A stretch of 64,000 nucleotides of DNA from NCBI RefSeq assembly GCF_002251385.1, contig NZ_NPJJ01000057.1, positions 124,001 to 188,000 on the forward strand, read 5' to 3'. A program made the position numbers and the translations under genes. This DNA is from Prevotella sp. P5-108. Its GTDB lineage: Bacteria; Bacteroidota; Bacteroidia; Bacteroidales; Bacteroidaceae. Positions within the stretch are counted from its first letter, which is position 1. The number at the start of each line of letters is the position of its first letter. Positions 9,399 through 16,956 of this stretch are shown one piece after another. Below the pieces are notes generated by a model. The model made no database searches, was not told where the DNA came from, and saw only the letters and a program-made list of their open reading frames with translations.

Positions 9399-10904
9399 AT
9401 GACACTGTCTATGAACATCAGCAATATCACAAAGGTGGCAATCGCAGGATTGCTCACCTTTGCTGCCACGACCTCGGCCCAGGCCCAGGCTTCGGTAAAC
9501 CAGAAAGAGTTCGGACAGGAGTATATCGACGCCATAGCCGTCGCCACACCCTACGTATCCAAGCGCCCGGCTGTCGAGGAACGCCTCTTCCGTTCCAAGG
9601 TCATCGAGCAGTGCATCAAGGACATGAAGAAGCGTCTGAAGGACTCGCCCTATCTCGCCTGGATGTTTGAGAACTGTTTCCCCAACACCCTCGACACCAC
9701 CGTGCACTACGAGGAAGACGCCGACGGCAACCCCGACACCTTTGTCTATACCGGCGACATCCACGCCATGTGGGGCCGCGACTCTGCAGCCCAGGTATGG
9801 CCCTATCTCCAGTTTGCCAAGAAGGACAAGAATATCCAGCAGATGATTAAGGGAGTCATCCTGCGTCAGTTCAAGAACATCCAGTACGACCCTTACGCCA
9901 ATGCGTTCCACCGCGACTTCGCCGAGAAGAGCCGCTGGATGAGCGACGACAGCGGCATGAAGCCCGGACTGCACGAGCGTAAGTATGAGATAGACAGCTT
10001 GTGCTATCCGCTGCGCCTGGCTTACGAGTACTGGCTCGTCACCGGCGACGCCTCTATCTTCGAGGGTCAACTCTGGCAGGATGTGGTCAAGAATATCCTT
10101 GCCACCTTCCACGAGCAGCAGCGCAAGAATGGCCCTGGCTCCTATAGGTTCCTGCGCGTCACCGACCGACAGCTCGACACCGTCTGCAACGTGGGCCTTG
10201 GAGCCCCCGTGCGTCCTGTCGGACTCATCGCATCGGTCTTCCGTCCATCCGACGATGCCACCACTTTCCTCTTCCTTATTCCCTCCAACTTCATGGCAGT
10301 GACCACCCTCAACAAGATGGCCGACGTGCTGACCCGTGTCAACGGCAACAGCCAGATGGCCAGCCAGTGCACAGACTTGGCCAACGAGGTGAAGGCCGCG
10401 CTGCAGAAGTATGCCATCTACGACCATCCCAAGTATGGCAAGATCTACGCCTACGAGGTCGACGGTATGGGCAACCACCTGCTCATGGACGATGCCAACG
10501 TGCCCAGTCTGCTCGCCATGCCCTATCTGGGTGATGTCGACATAGATGACCCCATCTACCAGAACACCCGCCGCTTCGTGTGGAGCGAAGACAACCCCTA
10601 CTTCTTCCGCGGCAAGGCTGGCGAAGGCATCGGTGGTCCCCACATGGGCTACGACATGGCTTGGCCTATGAGCCTCATCATGCGCGCCATGACCAGCCGT
10701 GACGACAAGGAGATCAAGGAGTGTGTGCAGATGCTTATGGACACCGACGCCAACACGGGAGTCATCCACGAGTCGTTCGACATCAAGGACTCGATGCACT
10801 ACACCCGTCCCTGGTTTGCCTGGCAGAACACTCTCTTCGGCGAGCTTATCCTGAAGCTCGTCAAGGACGGCAAGACCGACCTGCTTATCTCATGCAAGAA
10901 ATAG
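9399..10904 (+). CDS. GH125 exo-alpha-1,6-mannosidase
   Basis: A 501-residue family GH125 enzyme, expected to remove non-reducing alpha-1,6-linked mannose. Marks are RPAVEERLFRS near the mature N-terminus, YTGDIHAMWGRDSAAQVWPY, GGPHMGYDMAWPMSLIMRAM and the C-terminal WFAWQNTLFGELIL. A signal peptide is present (AIAGLLTFAATTSAQAQA). Translation may begin at the ATG at 9399, abutting the GH92 stop, or at 9411 (MNISNI); the latter gives a more ordinary leader. Together with GH92 it would trim both alpha-1,2 and alpha-1,6 mannose. Confidence 0.95.
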   Translation: MTLSMNISNITKVAIAGLLTFAATTSAQAQASVNQKEFGQEYIDAIAVATPYVSKRPAVEERLFRSKVIEQCIKDMKKRLKDSPYLAWMFENCFPNTLDTTVHYEEDADGNPDTFVYTGDIHAMWGRDSAAQVWPYLQFAKKDKNIQQMIKGVILRQFKNIQYDPYANAFHRDFAEKSRWMSDDSGMKPGLHERKYEIDSLCYPLRLAYEYWLVTGDASIFEGQLWQDVVKNILATFHEQQRKNGPGSYRFLRVTDRQLDTVCNVGLGAPVRPVGLIASVFRPSDDATTFLFLIPSNFMAVTTLNKMADVLTRVNGNSQMASQCTDLANEVKAALQKYAIYDHPKYGKIYAYEVDGMGNHLLMDDANVPSLLAMPYLGDVDIDDPIYQNTRRFVWSEDNPYFFRGKAGEGIGGPHMGYDMAWPMSLIMRAMTSRDDKEIKECVQMLMDTDANTGVIHESFDIKDSMHYTRPWFAWQNTLFGELILKLVKDGKTDLLISCKK

Positions 10905-10919
10905 AACCTGATAACAACA

Positions 10920-12200
10920 ATGAAAGAAATCAATTTAGCCAATAAGAAGGTGAGCCCCGTAGCCTGGGTGCCCACCCTCTATTTTGCCATGGGCATGCCC
11001 TTTGTGGTGCTCAATATGGTACTGTCTCTCCTGTACAAGGACCTGGGCATAGGCAATGCAGAGATTACCTTCTGGACCGGCCTCATCATGCTGCCCTGGA
11101 CCCTGAAGTTCCTGTGGAGCCCCCTGCTTGAGCTCTACAAGACCAAGAAGTTCTTCGTAGTCCTCACCCAGGTAGTCAGTGGCGTCGTCTTCGGTCTGGC
11201 AGCCATCTCGCTCCACCTCCCCGACTTCTTCGCCATCTCTATAGCCCTCTTTGCCGTAGTTGCACTGAGTGGTGCCACCCACGACATTGCTGCCGACGGC
11301 ACCTATATGGGCGTGCTGTCCAAGGAGGACCAAGCCCGGTGGATAGGCTGGCAAGGTGCGTTCTACAATATCGCCAAGATTTTTGCCACCGGACTGCTGG
11401 TATGGATAGCCGGCATCATCACCCCCATGGTGGGAGTGCTCAATGCCTGGACCGCCATCCTCGTCTTCCTCTGCGTGGTGATGACCGCGCTGGGTATCTA
11501 CCACTACTTCATCCTGCCCACCGACGGCAAGCACAACGACGACAAGAAGAGTGCCAGCGAGACGCTGAAGGAACTGTGGGATGTGCTCAAGGAGTTTGTC
11601 CAGAAGGCACACATCATCTACTACATCCTCTTCATCATCATCTATCGCCTCGCCGAGGGATTTGTGATGAAGGTGGTGCCCCTCTTCCTCCACGACCCCG
11701 TTTCCCAGGGTGGACTCGGACTGAGCAATGAGCAGATTGGCACCTACTATGGCACCTTCGGAGCCGCAGCCTTCGTGGTGGGCTCTATCCTCGGCGGCAA
11801 CGTCATCGCACGCTTCGGTCTGAAGCGGGTGCTGTTTGTCCTCGCCCTTATCTTCAACCTGCCCTTCCTGGTCTACACCTTCCTCGCCATCTACCAGCCC
11901 AGCAGCCTCTGGCTCATCGGCGGCGGCATCGTGATAGAGTATTTCGGCTACGGATTTGGCTTCGTGGGCCTCACCATGTTTATGATGCACCAGATAGCTC
12001 CCGGCAAGAACCAGATGTCCCACTATGCCATCGCCTCGGGTATCATGAACCTCAGCGTGATGGTCACCGGTATGTCGAGCGGCAAGCTCACCACGCTGTT
12101 GGGCTATGAGGGCTTCTTCCTCTTTGTGCTGATATTCATCATACCCGCACTGCTTATCACCTGGTTTGTGCCATTCACCTATCCTGACAAGAAACAATAA
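10920..12200 (+). CDS. MFS transporter of the mannoside operon
   Basis: A 426-residue major facilitator superfamily protein with about twelve hydrophobic segments. The first loop, with [20 protein letters not shown], and the [15 protein letters not shown] segment resemble the AmpG/SLC33-like branch. A hydrophilic centre ([17 protein letters not shown]) separates the two halves. It is 15 bp after the GH125 gene and 28 bp before the GH130 gene, so it most likely carries the short mannoside released by the two exported mannosidases into the cytoplasm, where the phosphorylase acts. The substrate is inferred from context only. Confidence 0.88.
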   Translation: MKEINLANKKVSPVAWVPTLYFAMGMPFVVLNMVLSLLYKDLGIGNAEITFWTGLIMLPWTLKFLWSPLLELYKTKKFFVVLTQVVSGVVFGLAAISLHLPDFFAISIALFAVVALSGATHDIAADGTYMGVLSKEDQARWIGWQGAFYNIAKIFATGLLVWIAGIITPMVGVLNAWTAILVFLCVVMTALGIYHYFILPTDGKHNDDKKSASETLKELWDVLKEFVQKAHIIYYILFIIIYRLAEGFVMKVVPLFLHDPVSQGGLGLSNEQIGTYYGTFGAAAFVVGSILGGNVIARFGLKRVLFVLALIFNLPFLVYTFLAIYQPSSLWLIGGGIVIEYFGYGFGFVGLTMFMMHQIAPGKNQMSHYAIASGIMNLSVMVTGMSSGKLTTLLGYEGFFLFVLIFIIPALLITWFVPFTYPDKKQ

Positions 12201-12228
12201 TATTCATACAACCAAAATCATCACGATT

Positions 12229-13227
12229 ATGAGCAAACTGATTATTGAAGGACAAGCCCTGCCCAACATGCCTTGGGAAGAGCGTCCGCAAGACTGCAAG
12301 AATGTAATGTGGCGTTGCAGCGACAACCCCATCATCCCCCGCGACCTGCTGCCCACCAGCAACAGTATCTTCAACAGTGCCGTAGTACCCTTCGGCAATG
12401 GTTTCGCTGGCGTTTTCCGCTGCGATGATACCAACCGCCGCATGGTGCTTCACGTAGGCTTCTCTGAGGATGGCAAGAAGTGGAACATCAATGAAGAACC
12501 GCTCCGTTTCCAGTGCGACAACGAGGAAGTGGGACAGTGGGTGTATGGCTACGACCCACGTGTGTGCAAGATAGAGGACAAATACTATGTCACATGGTGC
12601 AACGGCTACTACGGCCCAACCATCGGCGTGGCATGGACCACCGACTTCAAGACCTTCCACCAGCTGGAGAACGCCTTCCTGCCTTACAACCGCAACGGCG
12701 TGCTGTTCCCCAAGAAGATCAATGGCAACTTCGCCATGCTCTCTCGTCCTTCTGACACTGGCCACACTCCCTTCGGCGACATCTTCTATAGCGAGTCGCC
12801 CGATATGTGCTTCTGGGGCAAGCACCGCCACGTGATGGCTCCCGCTCCATTCGAGCAGAGTGCATGGCAGTGCATGAAGATTGGTGCCGGCCCCATCCCA
12901 ATCGAGACCAGCGAGGGCTGGCTGCTGTTCTATCACGGCGTGCTCCACTCTTGCAATGGTTATGTATACAGCTTCGGTTCGGCTCTGCTCGACCTCGAGC
13001 AGCCCTGGAAGCCCATCTACCGCAGCGGTCCCTACCTCATCTCTCCGCAGAAGCAGTATGAGCTCACCGGCGACGTGCCAAACGTATGTTTCCCCTGTGC
13101 CGAGCTTCACGACCCCGAGACCGGACGCGTAGCCGTTTACTACGGTTGTGCAGACACCGTCACCGGACTGGCCTTCGGCTACATCCCCGAGATTATCGAG
13201 TGGACCCGCAAGAACAGTATCATCTGA
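12229..13227 (+). CDS. GH130 beta-1,4-mannoside phosphorylase
   Basis: A 332-residue, five-bladed-propeller GH130 enzyme with no signal peptide, so cytoplasmic. [20 protein letters not shown] holds the family's YDPRV motif, and [28 protein letters not shown] is the conserved phosphate/substrate region. GH130 enzymes phosphorolyse beta-1,4-mannosides to mannose 1-phosphate. With GH92, GH125 and a transporter in the same operon, the N-glycan core disaccharide mannosyl-beta-1,4-GlcNAc is the likeliest substrate. The start was set at 12229 (MSKLIIEG) because upstream codons overlap the transporter gene. A hairpin terminator follows at 13281. Confidence 0.93.
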   Translation: MSKLIIEGQALPNMPWEERPQDCKNVMWRCSDNPIIPRDLLPTSNSIFNSAVVPFGNGFAGVFRCDDTNRRMVLHVGFSEDGKKWNINEEPLRFQCDNEEVGQWVYGYDPRVCKIEDKYYVTWCNGYYGPTIGVAWTTDFKTFHQLENAFLPYNRNGVLFPKKINGNFAMLSRPSDTGHTPFGDIFYSESPDMCFWGKHRHVMAPAPFEQSAWQCMKIGAGPIPIETSEGWLLFYHGVLHSCNGYVYSFGSALLDLEQPWKPIYRSGPYLISPQKQYELTGDVPNVCFPCAELHDPETGRVAVYYGCADTVTGLAFGYIPEIIEWTRKNSII

Positions 13228-13280
13228 TAGCACCCATTATGTCGGCTTCCTCTGCGGAGCCGTCATCACAACTCTTACGA

Positions 13281-13316
13281 GAGGATGTCGGCACAGCGCC
13301 GTCATCCTCTTTTTTT
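13281..13316 (+). terminator. Terminator of the mannosidase operon
   Basis: GAGGATG (13281-13287) pairs with CATCCTC (13303-13309), with an inner CGGC/GCCG, followed by seven T. This is a classic intrinsic terminator 54 bp after the GH130 stop. Confidence 0.85.
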
Positions 13317-13590
13317 GCGCATTAGCACCAAACGGTCTAACCCCGACAGGTCTTCTGACTCATATTCATGCCATACTGATGGAGGCATAACTCGCTATGG
13401 CTTCACCCAGACCAGAGCCAATCTGCTCAAAACCGGAAATAGCCTAAATTAAGATCAAGTAACGGTTAGAGGCAATGATATCAAAGCACGAAAAGATTAT
13501 TTCCTGTTGCCATATACATAAATTGCAACGCGCAATGCGTTGCAATCTATGTATTTGTAAGTTATCTGTCACGGGCTGTGCGCCCAGGGA
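13317..13590. other. Intergenic region with a long hairpin
   Basis: Between convergent GH130 and GH36 genes. It has a hairpin at 13514-13554: ATTGCAACGC pairs with GCGTTGCAAT around a 5-nt loop, extended by ATACAT/ATGTAT. There is no T-run on either side, so it is not a standard terminator. Nothing else is seen. Confidence 0.5.
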
Positions 13591-15786
13591 TCACTCGGCT
13601 GTGAGATAGAGCACACGGCTTGACCATCCGTTGGTCTCTATGTCGGTCTTGTGATTGTAGGGGAAGTCGAGGCCGTGGTTCATGAGGAAGGCGCCGCTAT
13701 AGAGACGGCCCTCGCAGAAGAGGGGGGCCTTGTCGATGCGGGTCAACTCGTGCACGCGATACATGCGCTGTGGGTCGAGACCAGCCATGCACACGCGGGG
13801 CAGATGGTCGTCTACGAAGTTGGCCATCTTCCACCAGTAGAACACAGCCTTGTCCTTGGCCTCAGTCACATACATGAGCGAAGCGATGTGCTGGTCGTCG
13901 TAGGGGCTCACCAGGCGGTAGAGGTCGCCCATCTGCACCACAGGCCGTATGGTCTTGTAGTCGGCGATGGCACGCTTGGCAAAGTCGCGCTCGGCGTCGG
14001 TCATATCGCAGGGCTGCATCTCCATGCCGAGACGGCCTGTCATAGCCACATCAAAGCGATACTTGATGGGCAGACGGCGCATGGTCTGGTGGTTGGGCGA
14101 TGCGCTCACGTGCGAAGCCATGCCGATGGCGGGGAAGAAGTGACTGGTACCCCACTGCATGTAGATGCGCTGCAGGGCGTCGGTGTTGTCGCTCACCCAC
14201 CACTCGTCAAAGTAGGGCAGTATGCCCCAGTTGACGCGGCCGCCACCGCTGGCACAGCTCTGCATCACCACGTCGGGATACTTGGCACGTATGCGCTCGA
14301 GCACCTTCTTCAGGCCCGCGTGATAGGCGATATAGAGGTGACTCTGGTTGGCGGCAGAGAGCGTCTGCGAACCGTGAGACATGATAGACATGTTGGCGTC
14401 CCACTTGATATAGGCTATCTGCGGATAGCGGGTAAGCAGATTGTCGACCACGCCGAAGACGAAGTCCTGCACCTTGGGATTGCCCATGTCGAGCACCAGC
14501 TGGTTGCCGCCGCGTCCACCCACGAGCGGACGGTTCTTGGCGTTGATGATCCAGTCGGGGTGGCGCTCGTAGAGTTCACTCCGCTCGTTGGTCATCTCGG
14601 GCTCAATCCAGATGCCAAACTTGATGTCGTGGCGCTTGGCATCGTCGAGCAGAGCCTCGATGCCACCGGGCAACTTGCGAGTGTCGGCCACCCAGTCGCC
14701 CAGAGCAGCGTCGTCGGTGCGCTGATACTTGCCGCCAAACCATCCGTCGTCCATCACGAAGAGCTCGCCGCCGAGGGCCTTGAAATCGGCCATCATCTGG
14801 TCCATCTTCTTCTCTTCGACATTCATATACACGCCCTCCCAGCTGTTGAGCAGGATGTCGCGCACCTGGTTGCCGTGGCAGAGTTTGTACTCGCGGCCCC
14901 AGCGGTGGAACGTGCGGCTCACACCGCCCTTGCCCTCATTGCTGTAGGTGAGCGCCAGCACAGGGGTGACAAAGCGTTCGCCCCGAGCCAGATGGTAGGC
15001 AGAGCACTCCTCGTCGATGCCAGCCAGCAGATAATGGTAGTCGGTGTTGTAGGTCTCCACCTGCAGACGGTAGTTGCCGGTATAGCAGAGGGCTGCTCCG
15101 ATGGTGCGTCCGTGGTTCTCTGCGGGCTTGCCGTCGAGCGAGAACATCACCTCGGCATGCTCTGTCTGCGAGTTGCGCACACCGTTCTTGTTCTTTACGG
15201 TCACAAATCCACGCTGCAGCGGATGCTCTACGAGCCTTGCCTCGTTGCCCCATGCTCCGTGGAAACGTGTCATCCACACATCGCCGCGGCGTATGGGCAG
15301 CATGGCGCTGGCAAAGCGGTTGAGGGTGATGGGGCGTTTCTCATAGTTTTCTATCTCGGTCCATGTCTCGATGATATCCACGTCGCTATAGGCGCGATAG
15401 CAGATGTTTACCACCACGGGGTACACCTTGTCCTGCATGCGCACGATGGTCACCGTGGCTTTGGGCTCTGCCACCACCTTGGTGTCTGTATAGCGCAGGT
15501 CGGTGGCCATAGCCCCGTCGGCGTGGGTTATGGCGAGTGCGGGTTCATGCACCAGTTCCGACCCGTAGGTGGGATAGATGGGGGTGCGCGCCAGAGGTAC
15601 GGCGTTGTCGAGGTCATGCTTGCCGAGACGCTCGCCAAGGTAGACATAGCGGGGCTGCATGTCTTTCGACACTTCCAGGACTAACGACATGTGGGGAGTC
15701 TCCACCGACACGCGCTGGGGCTGTTCGGCGGCGTGGGTCACGGCCGCTGCCAGCAACGACAGCATCACAAAGATTTTTCTCATCAT
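13591..15786 (-). CDS. GH36 alpha-galactosidase, secreted
   Basis: A 731-residue family 36 alpha-galactosidase, expected to release alpha-1,6-galactose from raffinose-type oligosaccharides or galactomannan. It has a signal peptide (VMLSLLAAAVTHA), an N-terminal beta-sandwich, and a central barrel. The nucleophile is the Asp in YIKWDANMS; the acid/base is the second Asp of VSDNTDALQRI, just after the conserved CASGGGRVNWGILPYFDEWW. FVMDDGWFGGKY and FGIWIEPEM are also GH36 marks. Start codons at 15786 and 15783 are equally possible. No sugar genes adjoin it on this strand. Confidence 0.95.
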   Translation of the reverse strand: MMRKIFVMLSLLAAAVTHAAEQPQRVSVETPHMSLVLEVSKDMQPRYVYLGERLGKHDLDNAVPLARTPIYPTYGSELVHEPALAITHADGAMATDLRYTDTKVVAEPKATVTIVRMQDKVYPVVVNICYRAYSDVDIIETWTEIENYEKRPITLNRFASAMLPIRRGDVWMTRFHGAWGNEARLVEHPLQRGFVTVKNKNGVRNSQTEHAEVMFSLDGKPAENHGRTIGAALCYTGNYRLQVETYNTDYHYLLAGIDEECSAYHLARGERFVTPVLALTYSNEGKGGVSRTFHRWGREYKLCHGNQVRDILLNSWEGVYMNVEEKKMDQMMADFKALGGELFVMDDGWFGGKYQRTDDAALGDWVADTRKLPGGIEALLDDAKRHDIKFGIWIEPEMTNERSELYERHPDWIINAKNRPLVGGRGGNQLVLDMGNPKVQDFVFGVVDNLLTRYPQIAYIKWDANMSIMSHGSQTLSAANQSHLYIAYHAGLKKVLERIRAKYPDVVMQSCASGGGRVNWGILPYFDEWWVSDNTDALQRIYMQWGTSHFFPAIGMASHVSASPNHQTMRRLPIKYRFDVAMTGRLGMEMQPCDMTDAERDFAKRAIADYKTIRPVVQMGDLYRLVSPYDDQHIASLMYVTEAKDKAVFYWWKMANFVDDHLPRVCMAGLDPQRMYRVHELTRIDKAPLFCEGRLYSGAFLMNHGLDFPYNHKTDIETNGWSSRVLYLTAE

Positions 15787-15803
15787 TATAAGTTTTTGGG
15801 TTA

Positions 15804-15910
15804 TTGTTCACTTATATATATTAATAGTGTTCGCCGATATACTGATATTTTTCACCTATATACAGATGGTGTTCACCTATATACAGATAGTGTTCACCGA
15901 TATATTAATA
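15804..15910. repeat. 21-bp tandem repeat, about five units
   Basis: Units at 15827-15847, 15848-15868, 15869-15889 and 15890-15910, with a looser 23-bp unit at 15804-15826. The best unit reads GTGTTCACCTATATACAGAT plus A. It is just upstream of the GH36 start codon, so it may lie in or near that gene's promoter. Confidence 0.85.
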
Positions 15911-16215
15911 AGGTATGGCCCGAGCGCTCATCGTGTCTGCGACCAGGGCAGCCATCGGGGCAGGGCGCAGGGACCTAACTTTCTACAAAGTTAGCCAAAG
16001 GTTGGTGCATGGCAAAAGAAAAGGGCGATTATTTTCACTCCATCCGTGATGATTGTCAATTATCACGGTTTCTTTAGAGTCCATCGCCACCACTACACCG
16101 ACCATGCCGCCCTCCGCGGCAACTGCGCCAACCACTGCGACGACTAAGCCGACCACCGCAGCAACTACGCCGGCCGCGCCTCTGACCACAGTTGTCGGCT
16201 CGTATCAATAGTCAC
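15911..16215. other. Non-coding, low-complexity ACC/GCC-rich segment
   Basis: No gene recognised. 16080-16190 is built from ACC/GCC/ACT-type triplets that would read as a Thr/Ala/Pro-rich peptide on the plus strand, but there is no start, signal or homology to support a gene. Confidence 0.45.
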
Positions 16216-16297
16216 GAGAGCCCGTGACTTACGATACGTGAGCTCGTGACTTACGACACGCAACCACGTAACTAATGATACGAGCCCGCAACTGCGG
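16216..16297. repeat. 22-bp tandem repeat array, copy A
   Basis: Units at 16216-16237, 16238-16259, 16260-16281 and a partial one at 16282-16297. The best unit begins GAGAGCCCGTGACTTACGAT. Its reverse complement matches the 22-bp units at 50917-51004, so both arrays belong to one repeat family in opposite orientations. Confidence 0.85.
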
Positions 16298-16621
16298 TTA
16301 GATATTTTATTCATCCACCAAAGGTAGTTAGCAAGTCTAAGGTTGGGGCGGTGATTTAGAATAAAAGAATATCAAGTTGAACCATGATTGCAAAAAAATG
16401 TACTATATTTGCAAAAAAGGCATCAAAAGAGGCGGGCTATTCAGATTTAATTTGTATTTTTGCCAACAGTCAGGTTTTGTTCATCTTTAGTGTAACACTA
16501 AGACAAGCGAAATGTCTGGCATGAGCATATCATGGACTGGTTTTTGTTGTCCAGATACTTATAGAACTGTCCATTTATGGTGTATTGTACTAAAAAAAAT
16601 TAATAACTAACGATTATCTCA
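16298..16621. other. AT-rich leader region at the left side of the island
   Basis: Base composition drops to AT-rich here and stays so until about 30.3 kb. TATATTTG (16404-16411) and TATTTTTG (16455-16462) resemble -7 boxes and could drive the genes to the right. No gene is seen. Confidence 0.4.
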
Positions 16622-16889
16622 ATGAAAAAATTATTTGCATTTATGGTTTCCCTTTTTTGTTTAGTAACAAATGCGGCTGCTCAAACTACCAAATTTTTCA
16701 AAGTATGGACGTACTATCACTATCATGGAATGCTATCGTATTAAAGCAACCATGAACAAAGAAGTGCTTGTTCGCATTGCCTATAATGGGAGTATGGACA
16801 AAGCAGCTGCCAAAAGGGCTTTGCACGAAGAGTTGAAAAGCGGAAGTGAGGACATTCAAAATACAATCGACAAGATTTTAGGCTGGTAA
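16622..16889 (+). pseudogene. Small secreted protein gene with a frameshift
   Basis: An ATG at 16622 opens a clear signal peptide (MKKLFAFMVSLFCLVTNAAA, then QTTKFF) but the frame stops after 40 codons. The next frame continues with KYGRTITIMECYRIKATMNK and runs to a stop at 16889, ending in a hydrophilic, helical KRALHEELKSGSEDIQNTID. Dropping one T from the TTTTT run at 16694-16698 joins the two into an 89-residue secreted protein. The frame change could be real decay, phase variation or a sequencing error in the homopolymer. No family is recognised. It sits 67 bp before the caspase gene, on the same strand. Confidence 0.6.
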
Positions 16890-16956
16890 GACGCTCTGCT
16901 TCTAAGACCTTAAACCCAATAATTGTTTAATTTCTATTTTAACTTAAGTATACAAT

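Noticed and set aside
13525..13536. 12-mer GCAACGCGCAAT shared with 62587-62598
   Set aside because: Only 12 bp in common; the second site lacks the inverted partner, so no repeat family can be claimed.
15983..16189. Val/Ala-rich frame on the minus strand and Thr/Pro-rich frame on the plus strand
   Set aside because: Low-complexity triplet DNA gives open frames in several phases; no start context or homology.
16001..16345. Imperfect direct repeat (AAAGTTAGCCAAAGGTTGG and TAGTTAGCAAGTCTAAGG) as a left island boundary
   Set aside because: Too short and too diverged to call a boundary repeat; the composition change is the better marker.
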